Below, in pieces: positions 1 through 7,075 of a stretch of 52,263 nucleotides of DNA (position 1 is the stretch's first letter; each line of letters opens with the position of its first letter). This DNA is from a virus. The notes beneath the pieces are model-generated. The model saw only the letters and a program-made list of their open reading frames with translations. It was not told the origin of the DNA and made no database searches. The stretch covers positions 1-52,263 of the IMG/VR virus record IMGVR_UViG_3300028025_001613, one strand, 5' to 3'. Made by a program: the position numbers and the translations under genes.

Positions 1-123
1 AATCACCGCTTAACAGCTGATGTAGCAGAACTAAAGGATCATTTTGAGAAAGCTCAAGAGTCTCTTATGAATGCATATCAGTTAATAGGTAATATAATGC
101 CAGATAATGATTCAGTATACTAA
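1..123 (+). CDS. 3' end of an unidentified gene (partial)
   Basis: The first 40 codons are open in frame 1 and end at TAA 121-123; the start lies before the window. The visible tail is hydrophilic and probably helical (charged Glu/Lys/Gln run followed by a short acidic end). It overlaps the next gene by 17 bases, which fits translational coupling in a dense phage operon. No family could be assigned from the tail alone. Confidence 0.6.
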   Translation, partial: NHRLTADVAELKDHFEKAQESLMNAYQLIGNIMPDNDSVY

Positions 124-670
124 ACTTCCTATACCTGATGATACAGCATGGGATATTAAAAGAAAGCCAATATGGCTACGTCATATAAACTGGCGTATAA
201 AAGAATTCTTTAGATCTGTTTATAATGTAATTCGTTGGTTACCAACTATCTGGAAAGATAGAGATTGGGATGACTATTATATTACTAAACTTTTACAAAA
301 GAAAATTGAACATCAGCGTGAGTATTTAGTTAAAGCTAATAGACATGTTAATGTAGACAGAGATAATTTCTGGATGACAGTAGTACTTAATCTTTTAGAG
401 CGTAAGCATGAAGAGTATTATAATATGGAAAAGTATAAATATGTAGTTATGGGAGATGAAGTCTTTGCTGACTACAAATCAGATACACTAGATGAATATA
501 TTAAAAAATATCCTAGTGCTGAAAGAGCTGCTAAAAAGAAATACCCTAAGTATTCTCATTTTGATGACAGAGATGCTTTAGCACATTTTATGTGTCATAT
601 ACGTCAGAAAAAAGCTGATGACTTAATATTTGAAATTCTTAAAAGACATTCCGCTGAATGGTGGGATTAA
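107..670 (+). CDS. conserved phage protein of unknown function, Trp/Tyr-rich
   Basis: This 187-residue protein is rich in aromatic and basic residues. It carries the stretch PTIWKDRDWDDYY (about residues 46-58), a motif I associate with hypothetical proteins of many unrelated tailed phages. There is no signal peptide or convincing membrane segment, and the helical C-terminal half is highly charged. It starts inside the end of the preceding gene and is followed 10 bases later by the next, so it is part of a co-transcribed run. Function unknown; the call rests on coding character and the recalled motif. Confidence 0.75.
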   Translation: MIQYTKLPIPDDTAWDIKRKPIWLRHINWRIKEFFRSVYNVIRWLPTIWKDRDWDDYYITKLLQKKIEHQREYLVKANRHVNVDRDNFWMTVVLNLLERKHEEYYNMEKYKYVVMGDEVFADYKSDTLDEYIKKYPSAERAAKKKYPKYSHFDDRDALAHFMCHIRQKKADDLIFEILKRHSAEWWD

Positions 671-680
671 ATAATTTATT

Positions 681-1232
681 ATGACAGAAGAAAAATATAT
701 AGACTTAAAAGATACCTATCTTAAAAACATTAAGAAATACATGACAGAAGAGGGAGGATTATTTTCTCATATCAGCATCTTTGCTGAAAAACTAAACTGT
801 GATGAAGATGATGATGAAGCAAATAAAACTGCTATCATTCATATTCCTTTACCTGATAAAATAGCTAATTCAGAAGAAGGTAAAGAATACTTTGTTACTA
901 AAATGCTACCTGAAATAGCTAATACATTAAAAGAAAGTTTTATAACAACAGGTGTAGCCTGGGCTTCTGAAGCTTGGTTAAGAACTTCTCATATTGATGA
1001 TAAAAAGTTTGAGAACTGGAAAGACATGCCTATAAAAAAAGAAGTGTTAATGGTTGCTATAGAATCTAAATTTGGCAATGAAGCTTCAATATACGAGATA
1101 GTTCGTAAAGGCATGCAGGTAACCGAGGACGGGTTAGCTGATACAATTGAATTAATTAAAGATGAAAAGTTAAGTGGTAATGATTTACCTTTACAAGGTA
1201 GATTTACTGGACTATATCAAAAATTTATATAA
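681..1232 (+). CDS. hypothetical acidic protein
   Basis: This is a 183-residue soluble, acidic protein with no signal peptide, membrane helix or recognisable catalytic motif. An Asp/Glu cluster (DEDDDEA) lies near residue 42. The stop codon overlaps the next start (TAATG), indicating coupling. The central part (about residues 60-135) looks like a compact mixed alpha/beta domain. I do not recognise the family. Confidence 0.7.
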   Translation: MTEEKYIDLKDTYLKNIKKYMTEEGGLFSHISIFAEKLNCDEDDDEANKTAIIHIPLPDKIANSEEGKEYFVTKMLPEIANTLKESFITTGVAWASEAWLRTSHIDDKKFENWKDMPIKKEVLMVAIESKFGNEASIYEIVRKGMQVTEDGLADTIELIKDEKLSGNDLPLQGRFTGLYQKFI

Positions 1233-1396
1233 TGACAAAATGGATTAAAGACTTATTTAAATCAAGTAAAGTAAAAGAATTAGAACTACACATAGTAGTT
1301 TTAGAAAGAGAGCTTTTAAAAAGACAAGAGGACATCAATAAAACCAATGCTTATTGGAAAAGAAAGATGCATAACCTCAAAAAGAAGGAGGATTAA
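1232..1396 (+). CDS. small basic coiled-coil protein
   Basis: The ATG at 1232 overlaps the preceding stop (TAATG) and opens a 54-codon frame to TAA 1394-1396. The product is Lys/Glu-rich with regularly spaced Leu and Val (KELELHIVVLERELLK), which suggests one amphipathic or coiled-coil helix, and a basic tail. Translational coupling and composition make it a likely real gene. Function unknown. Confidence 0.55.
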   Translation: MTKWIKDLFKSSKVKELELHIVVLERELLKRQEDINKTNAYWKRKMHNLKKKED

Positions 1397-1437
1397 TAGT
1401 TTATAGCTCTATTATCCAATGTATTAATAATCAACTG

Positions 1438-1468
1438 TTTGTAAATTAAGCTTTAGTAAGTAGTTTTA
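1438..1468 (+). promoter_or_regulatory. candidate Bacteroidota-type promoter
   Basis: A TTTG (1438-1441) is followed after exactly 19 bases by TAGTTTTA (1461-1468), which matches seven of eight positions of the TAnnTTTG -7 box used by Bacteroidota primary sigma factors. It sits 20 bases before the ATG at 1489 in the 92-base gap after 1396. No other structure is evident in that gap. Inference from the consensus only. Confidence 0.4.
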
Positions 1469-1488
1469 TATGAAATAATACTACAATT

Positions 1489-1746
1489 ATGCTTTATCAA
1501 TTGCCAAACGGAAAGGTAATAGAGATAAGTACAGAGCAATACATTGAAATGTCAGACGAAGAGTTTGAATACTTAATAGCTTATAACTATGGTGAGGTTG
1601 TTGAAGATCCATGGTTTGGTTCAGTGATAAGTAAGGCAGATAATTCTAAAGAAGATGTTACAGACGCTATTCCTGACTTAACAGATATACCTATATCAGA
1701 AAGACTTGTTAATCCTGATCTTGACATGCAAAGAGAAGAAGATTAA
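1489..1746 (+). CDS. small acidic protein in its own transcription unit
   Basis: The product is 85 residues and strongly acidic, with a disordered-looking C-terminal half (many Asp, Glu, Pro). It is bounded by a candidate promoter (1438-1468) and a strong terminator (1771-1804), so it may be transcribed alone. No signal peptide, membrane segment or metal-binding motif is present. A small acidic early phage protein could be a nucleic-acid mimic or a regulator of host polymerase, but that is speculation. Family not recognised. Confidence 0.65.
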   Translation: MLYQLPNGKVIEISTEQYIEMSDEEFEYLIAYNYGEVVEDPWFGSVISKADNSKEDVTDAIPDLTDIPISERLVNPDLDMQREED

Positions 1747-1770
1747 GACAACTTTTAATTATTACACTAT

Positions 1771-1804
1771 TCCCCTAGGTTTATAATCTAGGGGATTTTT
1801 ATTT
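1771..1804 (+). terminator. rho-independent terminator
   Basis: An 8-bp perfect stem, TCCCCTAG (1771-1778) pairing with CTAGGGGA (1788-1795), has a 9-base loop and is followed by a T-rich run (TTTTTATTTT). Confidence 0.85.
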
Positions 1805-1828
1805 TAAACAAAATACAAAACACGCAAC

Positions 1829-2290
1829 ATGCAGAAAGTTAAAGTGTCAGCAGACAAAAATGGTAACATTGTAGCCATTTCAGAAAGTAATCCAGAGTAT
1901 GGATATATCCGTGTAGAGCAAAATGCTTTAGAAGTAAACGGTAACAGTTGGTTAAAAATTGTAAAGAGATCCACCTTAATTAAAGGTAAGGTTACAGATT
2001 TAGTAGAAGCAGGATTTAAAAGTAATCAAGAGCTTCCAGGTAAGATTATTGTTATAGAATCATTTGAGCCATTCAATCCAGAAAATCCTGATAGGGATTT
2101 AAAGATTGCAGGTAAGACTGGAGTTATATGTAGATATGATGATCAACCTATTTATAGACAATCATTCTATACTACAAATCCAGATGCTGAGGATCAATTT
2201 ATTCCTCATAATAACACTGCTGAAATTAGAGAAGTTCAGTTAGCTCAGAGTGCTATTAATACATTAAATCCAACTGAAATAGACTTATAA
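1829..2290 (+). CDS. conserved phage protein of unknown function, likely beta-rich
   Basis: A 153-residue soluble protein with alternating hydrophobic and polar strands, probably a small beta-rich fold. Stretches such as RSTLIKGKV and LPGKIIVIESFEPFNPEN resemble a protein I recall in many Bacteroidota phages without a known role. It sits between two terminators (1771-1804 and 2311-2338), so it is likely a single-gene unit that may be strongly expressed. An A-rich leader precedes the ATG. An OB-fold or ssDNA-binding role is possible but not shown by any motif. Confidence 0.75.
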   Translation: MQKVKVSADKNGNIVAISESNPEYGYIRVEQNALEVNGNSWLKIVKRSTLIKGKVTDLVEAGFKSNQELPGKIIVIESFEPFNPENPDRDLKIAGKTGVICRYDDQPIYRQSFYTTNPDAEDQFIPHNNTAEIREVQLAQSAINTLNPTEIDL

Positions 2291-2310
2291 ATTTCAAATT
2301 ATACATAGAT

Positions 2311-2338
2311 AAAGGCTCAGGTAATCTGGGCCTTTTTT
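2311..2338 (+). terminator. rho-independent terminator
   Basis: The stem AAGGCTCAG (2312-2320) pairs with CTGGGCCTT (2326-2334) with one G-T pair, a 5-base loop, and six T following the two C of the right arm. Confidence 0.85.
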
Positions 2339-2371
2339 CTTATATTTACCAATCACATAATACATCACAAC

Positions 2372-2890
2372 ATGTACAATCATCACAAAACCGTATCTGC
2401 TAACTCTAGGGGAATAATAATTTCTTTTAGAGATATCAACAAACATAAGTTTATGGCTTATGACAATCAGTACGTAAATGAGCTTCAATTAAAAGGTAGA
2501 TCAAAATACCAACAGATTGAACCTCCAGTGTTTAACTTTAAACAACAACAGATTTATTCTGAAGCTGTATATGGTCTTAACATATTTAGCAAAGAAGATT
2601 TACAAAAAATGCCGGCTAGTAAAAAGTCAGCAATCCTTAGCCATTTTAATAAGGTGCAAAGGTTTTTAAATGCATGGAAACAAGAAATAGTTAATACTAA
2701 AGTTGATTCTTTCTTATTAAAGCTATTCCCACGATCATCTGTTATAAAACATATGGTGGAAATTAAAGGGTCTGATGACACTTTAAAAGACAAACATTCA
2801 TTTAAGGAACTTGGTATCAGTAAAAAGATGATAGCTAGCAAACTTATAGAAGCAAGATTATTACCAAAAGAATTTTTTAAACTTAGTTAA
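2372..2890 (+). CDS. conserved hypothetical protein
   Basis: This 172-residue basic protein has a possible beta N-terminus (residues 1-50) and a helical middle and C-terminus rich in Lys, Phe and Leu. The last 50 residues (KELGISKKMIASKLIE) read like a helix-turn-helix-like segment, but I cannot place a family. It is the first gene after a terminator, with an A-rich leader, and probably starts the run to the helicase at 4085. An ORF on the opposite strand across the same bases is not supported. Confidence 0.65.
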   Translation: MYNHHKTVSANSRGIIISFRDINKHKFMAYDNQYVNELQLKGRSKYQQIEPPVFNFKQQQIYSEAVYGLNIFSKEDLQKMPASKKSAILSHFNKVQRFLNAWKQEIVNTKVDSFLLKLFPRSSVIKHMVEIKGSDDTLKDKHSFKELGISKKMIASKLIEARLLPKEFFKLS

Positions 2891-2894
2891 ACTT

Positions 2895-3104
2895 ATGCAA
2901 AATATATTTGTAACAGACAATGATGTTCAGCTTGTGTTAGTCCCTGATAATGAATTAGATAGACTATTACTTAGTAAACTATTAGACAATGGTCCAGTAG
3001 AAATTATTAAAGTTAGTCAACCTATAGGTGTTATGGGGCAATCTATACAAGATGGAATTATTGTTAAAAGAAAAATATCCTCAGATGATTCAAGCAAAAC
3101 TTAA
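2895..3104 (+). CDS. small hypothetical protein
   Basis: A 69-residue acidic protein, 4 bases after the previous gene, with short alternating hydrophobic stretches (IFVTDNDVQLVLVPDNELD). Its last 20 bases overlap the start of the next gene. No recognisable motif. Confidence 0.5.
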   Translation: MQNIFVTDNDVQLVLVPDNELDRLLLSKLLDNGPVEIIKVSQPIGVMGQSIQDGIIVKRKISSDDSSKT

Positions 3105-3561
3105 AATATGTGCCGGCTGTAATCAGCCTAAACATATTTGGAAATCTGATGGTAAAGATAAATACTGTAAGGAGTGCTGGTATCAACATCAGCCTCCAAA
3201 AGGTATGCCTAAGCCAACCAAGAGACCTAATCCTGTTAGTAAAAAGATGAAAGAAACCATAGATGAGTATTCTAAACTTAGAAACTTATATATGATAGCT
3301 AATCCTAATTGTAAAGCAGGATTAATAGGCTGTACTAGTATAGCCACCGATGTTCATCATAAAGCAGGAAGAGGAGAAAACCATTTAAAAGTCTCTACTT
3401 GGCTTCCAGTGTGCAGATCATGTCACCGTTGGATTGAAGAAAATCCAGATGAAGCTAAAGAATTAGGCTTATCAGAATCACGTTTAAATAACCAAAAGCA
3501 ACACATCATTGATATTATGAAAGCTGATGAAGATGATGGATTGTATGATCAAAACAAATAA
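3085..3561 (+). CDS. zinc-ribbon HNH endonuclease
   Basis: Starting from the ATG at 3085, the 158-residue product opens with a zinc ribbon (CAGCNQ ... CKECW). It continues with a basic linker and ends in an HNH nuclease domain: DVHHKAGRGEN supplies the His pair and central Asn, and CRSCH supplies the Cys pair typical of phage HNH enzymes. A longer frame from 3028 exists, but its first 19 codons lie inside the previous gene and look unlike protein. The role may be recombination or DNA processing, as for NinG-like nucleases, or it may be a free-standing homing nuclease. Confidence 0.8.
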   Translation: MIQAKLKICAGCNQPKHIWKSDGKDKYCKECWYQHQPPKGMPKPTKRPNPVSKKMKETIDEYSKLRNLYMIANPNCKAGLIGCTSIATDVHHKAGRGENHLKVSTWLPVCRSCHRWIEENPDEAKELGLSESRLNNQKQHIIDIMKADEDDGLYDQNK

Positions 3562-3564
3562 CTT

Positions 3565-3768
3565 ATGAAAAGATTAATTGTCTTATTAGTATTATTTACA
3601 AGCTGTGGAGTAACAACAGCTTCTGAAGATATGGAAAGTCTTCAAAAGAAATATGATGTAGTATATCGTATATCTAATCATGAATACATAGTTATTGACT
3701 CTTTAGGTACATATGATATAAGAGTAGAAGATGACGGTACACCTTATTCTAAAGTTAAAATCAAATAA
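3565..3768 (+). CDS. small lipoprotein
   Basis: A 67-residue protein with a basic start (MKR), a hydrophobic core and the lipobox LFTSC followed by Gly, so Cys14 would be lipidated. The mature part is about 54 residues, hydrophilic and probably beta-stranded. It sits in an early-type operon between a nuclease and a helicase, unlike the other exported proteins, which lie in the 10-18.9 kb cassette. A surface lipoprotein made early could serve in superinfection exclusion; this is inference from location and topology. Confidence 0.7.
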   Translation: MKRLIVLLVLFTSCGVTTASEDMESLQKKYDVVYRISNHEYIVIDSLGTYDIRVEDDGTPYSKVKIK

Positions 3769-3770
3769 AT

Positions 3771-4085
3771 ATGACATTTGAAAAATTAAAAGAGACGTAT
3801 GCTCATCTAGTAATTGATTGGGCTACAAGAAACCAGTACACAATCTCAGATCATGTACAGTTTATAATCATTAACATCTTATTACATAGAGATAAGATTA
3901 TTGGTCATGGTGGAAGCTTTATTCAAGCTTTTATGGCTAATAACTTACATGATGTAATTAGATATGCAGACAATGAAGTAATGACTAACTTAAGAACTAT
4001 CTATCAAGCCTATCAAAATATAGATACTTATTATCCAGCTAAGGCATTTAGAGATGAGTTAGAAAAACAACAAACTACATTATAA
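3771..4085 (+). CDS. hypothetical helical protein
   Basis: A 104-residue soluble, mostly helical protein with no recognisable motif. It starts 2 bases after the lipoprotein gene. Its stop shares its last base with the start of the helicase gene (TAATG at 4083-4087), so the two are translationally coupled and may act together. Function unknown. Confidence 0.65.
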   Translation: MTFEKLKETYAHLVIDWATRNQYTISDHVQFIIINILLHRDKIIGHGGSFIQAFMANNLHDVIRYADNEVMTNLRTIYQAYQNIDTYYPAKAFRDELEKQQTTL

Positions 4086-5191
4086 TGTCTAAAAGAGAAA
4101 CTATCCAACAAGAAGCCTTAGATATGGCTATTAAACACAAACGTTGTGGTCTTGGTATATCTATGGGTGTTGGAAAGACACTCATAGGACTTAAATATGT
4201 AGATCATTTTAGAGATTTAAATTCAAAGCTTAGGGTGCTAGTAGTAGCCCCTAAGCTTTCTATATTTGATAGCTGGAAAGATGATGGAGATAAATTTGGC
4301 ATTAGCCATGATAATATGGAGTTTACAACTTATTTGTCAATAAATAAGTATAACCCTAATAATTATGATCTAATTGTATTAGATGAGTGTCATAGTTTAT
4401 TAGACTCTCATGAAATCTTTTTAGCCAACTTTACAGGTAGAATATTAGGACTCACTGGTACTCCTCCAAGATATACAAAATCAGAGAAGGGTCAGATGGT
4501 AAACACATATTGTCCTATACTATATACATATGTAACAGATAATGCTGTAGACGATAGTATTTTAAATGATTATAAAATTTTAGTACATAGAATGTCTATT
4601 AGTACAAGATTAAATATGTCTGTTAAAGCAAAGGTTGGTAGTTTTTATACTTCTGAAAAGAAGAATTATGATTACTGGACTAAAAGAATAATGGATGCTC
4701 AATCTAAAAAGCAGGAGCAGATAGCTTCTGTAATGAGAATGAGAGCTATTATGGATTTTCGTACTAAAGAAAAGTATACTAAACAGTTACTAGAAAATAT
4801 AGAAGATAAATGTATTGTATTTTGTAATACGCAAGATCAAGCTGATAGAATCTGTACATATTCATATCATTCAACTAATAGAGATTCAGAAGATAATCTA
4901 CAAAGATTTAAAGATGGAAAAATAGATCAACTATCATGTGTTATGCAACTTAATGAAGGTGTTAATATTCCTAATTTAAGAGCAGGAATAATTATGCATG
5001 CATTTGGTAATGAAAGAAAGTCCAATCAAAGAATTGGTAGATTGTTAAGACTTAATCCAGATGATACAGCTTATATCCATATACTATGCTATAAAGATAC
5101 TGTAGATGAGAAATGGGTTACAGAAGCTCTTAAAGACTTAGATCCTAAAAAAATAAAATACTTTGATGTAAATCCTTATGACAATGAGTAA
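4085..5191 (+). CDS. SF2 DNA helicase (DECH box)
   Basis: This is a compact 368-residue superfamily 2 helicase. Motif I is MGVGKT (residues 27-32), motif II is LDECH (Asp100-His103), motif III is TGTP (124-127), motif V lies around NEGVNIPNLRAG, and motif VI is NQRIGRLLR near residue 320 with the arginine finger. The central insert is short, as in phage UvsW/SNF2-like enzymes. Such helicases remodel branched DNA or restart forks in the cytoplasm. The gene is coupled to its neighbours on both sides (TAATG before, 14-base overlap after). Confidence 0.9.
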   Translation: MSKRETIQQEALDMAIKHKRCGLGISMGVGKTLIGLKYVDHFRDLNSKLRVLVVAPKLSIFDSWKDDGDKFGISHDNMEFTTYLSINKYNPNNYDLIVLDECHSLLDSHEIFLANFTGRILGLTGTPPRYTKSEKGQMVNTYCPILYTYVTDNAVDDSILNDYKILVHRMSISTRLNMSVKAKVGSFYTSEKKNYDYWTKRIMDAQSKKQEQIASVMRMRAIMDFRTKEKYTKQLLENIEDKCIVFCNTQDQADRICTYSYHSTNRDSEDNLQRFKDGKIDQLSCVMQLNEGVNIPNLRAGIIMHAFGNERKSNQRIGRLLRLNPDDTAYIHILCYKDTVDEKWVTEALKDLDPKKIKYFDVNPYDNE

Positions 5192-5579
5192 TCACTTAAC
5201 AGGTAAGTTTATAAAAAAAGGTGGACGTTTAGACTTTAGTAGTCTTGCGTCATCAAAGCAGTTTGAATTATTTGTATCAAACGTACCTGAGAACAGCATA
5301 GTAGAATTCTTCTATGAAGTTACTCATGATGATGGTACACTTCCACAGCTTGCTAAGCTACATGTAATGCTAAAACAATTAGCAACACATATTGGTGAGA
5401 CTGTAGAGAATATGAAGATACTAGTAAAAGATAGAGCTGGACTATGCATAGCTAGAGAAGTAGCTGGTAAAGAATATTTCTTAGCAAAAAGCTTTGCAGA
5501 GTGTTCTAAAGATGAGCTGTCCCTTGCTATACAAGCAGCAATTGAAATTAGTCACGAGGTAAATCACCCATTGGTATAG
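5178..5579 (+). CDS. phage protein of unknown function, possible recombination partner
   Basis: The 133-residue product starts inside the helicase gene (ATG 5178; a second in-frame ATG at 5184 is equally plausible). A conserved-looking core around residues 55-85 (LAKLHVMLKQLATHIGET, then a Lys-rich strand) is reminiscent of NinB-like phage recombination proteins, but the match is only by eye. Its 3' end overlaps the 3' end of the convergent gene by 32 bases. Its position after the helicase suggests DNA repair or recombination. Confidence 0.65.
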   Translation: MTMSNHLTGKFIKKGGRLDFSSLASSKQFELFVSNVPENSIVEFFYEVTHDDGTLPQLAKLHVMLKQLATHIGETVENMKILVKDRAGLCIAREVAGKEYFLAKSFAECSKDELSLAIQAAIEISHEVNHPLV

Positions 5580-5844
5580 TTTCTAACTCTTCTTGTACTG
5601 TTAATCCTTTGCTTTGAGCAACAACTTCTAAATGTCTTACAAAAAAAGATAAGAATGCAAAATGCTCAATCCATTCTTCAGGATACTGATTCTTTAGAAT
5701 ATGCTCTTGAGCTTTAATAATTTCATCTTCAGTTTTACCTTCTAAAATATATAGAAGCAGCTTTTGTAAGTTAATTAAAGTGTTACCTCCAACCTCAATA
5801 GGAAACGTGGTATCTCTTTTAATTGCTGTATAAGTATTAGCCAT
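5548..5844 (-). CDS. hypothetical protein on the opposite strand
   Basis: A 98-residue protein, the only minus-strand gene in the first 10 kb. It is acidic and helical with no metal-binding or membrane motif. Composition and a perfect TAnnTTTG box just upstream (5864-5871, minus strand) argue that it is real rather than a shadow. It overlaps the end of the plus-strand gene before it by 32 bases and is divergent from ung. A separately controlled small regulator or anti-host factor would fit; function unknown. Confidence 0.6.
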   Translation of the reverse strand: MANTYTAIKRDTTFPIEVGGNTLINLQKLLLYILEGKTEDEIIKAQEHILKNQYPEEWIEHFAFLSFFVRHLEVVAQSKGLTVQEELETIPMGDLPRD

Positions 5845-5863
5845 AAGTGTATATTTATTTATA

Positions 5864-5890
5864 CAAAAATAATCAAATTTATGTTACAAA
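5864..5890 (-). promoter_or_regulatory. candidate Bacteroidota-type promoter for the reversed gene
   Basis: Read on the minus strand, TTTG (5890-5887) is followed after 15 bases by a perfect TATTTTTG -7 box (5871-5864), 20 bases before the ATG at 5844. The spacer is shorter than the usual 19 bases, which lowers confidence. Confidence 0.4.
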
Positions 5891-6597
5891 CTGTAGATCT
5901 TGCAGATATAAAATGCAAACTAATAGAAAAATTAAAACCATCAGGCTGGTCAACTAAGCTTAAAAGCTTTGTGCAATCATCTGATTTTGATAAGATTTTA
6001 CAGAATTTATATGATTTAAGAGAATCAGGTAAAAGATTTACCCCGCCTCTTAAACAAGTATTTAGAGCATTTGAAGAATGCCCCGTAGATAAACTACGTG
6101 TAATTATAATAGGACAAGATCCTTATCCTCAGCTAGGTGTAGCAGACGGGTTAGCTTTTTCATGTGGTAACACTGATAAACCTCAACCAAGTCTACGAAA
6201 CATGTTTGAGGCAGTAGAACAAACTGTATATCAAGAGTTTCCAACTCATCAAGATCCAAATCTTACAAGATGGGCTAATCAAGGTGTGCTATTAATAAAT
6301 AAAGCACTCACTTGTGAAGTTGATAAGGTTGGATCTCACTATGAGGTATGGCATGAGTTCTTGATGTATGTGTTAGATATACTAAACTTTACAGACAGCG
6401 GTTTAATCTTTGTATTATTAGGTAAACCTGCACAAGAGCTAGAAAGTTTAATAGGTCCTAATCATTATATTATTAAAGCTAGCCATCCGGCTTCAGCTGC
6501 TTATACAAAAACAGTATGGGACTGCAATGACCTTTTTAACAAGGTGAATGAGATTATTACAAAAAGTAATGGTCCAGAATTTACAATCAATTGGTAA
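5881..6597 (+). CDS. ung: uracil-DNA glycosylase, family 1
   Basis: This 238-residue enzyme removes uracil from DNA. The water-activating motif reads IIGQDPYP (Asp80), with the family's usual final His replaced by Pro. The uracil-pocket region DGLAFSCG, the strand LLINKALT and the minor-groove loop SHPASAA with its His are all present. Length is normal for the family. The gene starts directly after a 36-base divergent intergenic. Together with the dCTP deaminase at 35640 and the dNMP kinase at 31117 it points to active control of base composition during replication. Confidence 0.93.
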   Translation: MLQTVDLADIKCKLIEKLKPSGWSTKLKSFVQSSDFDKILQNLYDLRESGKRFTPPLKQVFRAFEECPVDKLRVIIIGQDPYPQLGVADGLAFSCGNTDKPQPSLRNMFEAVEQTVYQEFPTHQDPNLTRWANQGVLLINKALTCEVDKVGSHYEVWHEFLMYVLDILNFTDSGLIFVLLGKPAQELESLIGPNHYIIKASHPASAAYTKTVWDCNDLFNKVNEIITKSNGPEFTINW

Positions 6598-6615
6598 TCA
6601 ATTAAAAACAATTTT

Positions 6616-7056
6616 ATGGCTATTCAGAAAGAAAACGTGTCAATTGATGTACAAGACATCATTGAATTATTACATAGTGGTTATACTTGGTATAAGAAAG
6701 ATGACTTAGGATATGGTTCCATCCAAGAGAAGTTTAACGCTCTAGATATTCATATCAAAACTATCCAAAAACATCCTGAATTAAAAGATGTGGATACAAT
6801 AGCTAAAGTATTTGTAATTACTAACAGAAACAAACAAACTAATGGAACAGGAACAACCACCAATACCGTTAATAACTCCACAGATGGAATCTCTATGGAA
6901 AGCTTACTTAAACCTGAGCAAAAATCTGATACTAGGATGCCAGGAGAGACAAGCTTACCTACAATCAGTAACAGAACTATTGATGAAAGAACAGACACTG
7001 TTCTTGCAGAAAACACAACAGTTACCTCTGATCTCTCAGCCTTTGCCAGCCTCTAA
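6616..7056 (+). CDS. hypothetical protein upstream of the MoxR ATPase
   Basis: The N-terminal 75 residues of this 146-residue protein form a compact helical domain (ELLHSGYTWYKKDDLGYGSI is its clearest stretch). The rest is a Thr/Asn/Ser-rich, probably disordered tail. It lies 18 bases after ung and 19 bases before the MoxR start chosen here. An alternative frame from 6842 overlaps the tail but has the weaker claim. It may be an adaptor for the MoxR/VWA pair; this is inferred from position only. Confidence 0.65.
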   Translation: MAIQKENVSIDVQDIIELLHSGYTWYKKDDLGYGSIQEKFNALDIHIKTIQKHPELKDVDTIAKVFVITNRNKQTNGTGTTTNTVNNSTDGISMESLLKPEQKSDTRMPGETSLPTISNRTIDERTDTVLAENTTVTSDLSAFASL

Positions 7057-7075
7057 TTTAAGACCAAGTCCTACT

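Noticed and set aside
3028-3084. Upstream start of the HNH gene
   Set aside because: The added 19 residues lie inside the preceding gene and precede the zinc ribbon without protein-like character.
6842-7075. Longer MoxR start at 6842
   Set aside because: It would overlap the previous gene by 215 bases and adds Gln/Leu-rich sequence unlike a domain; the ATG at 7076 leaves a normal 19-base gap.
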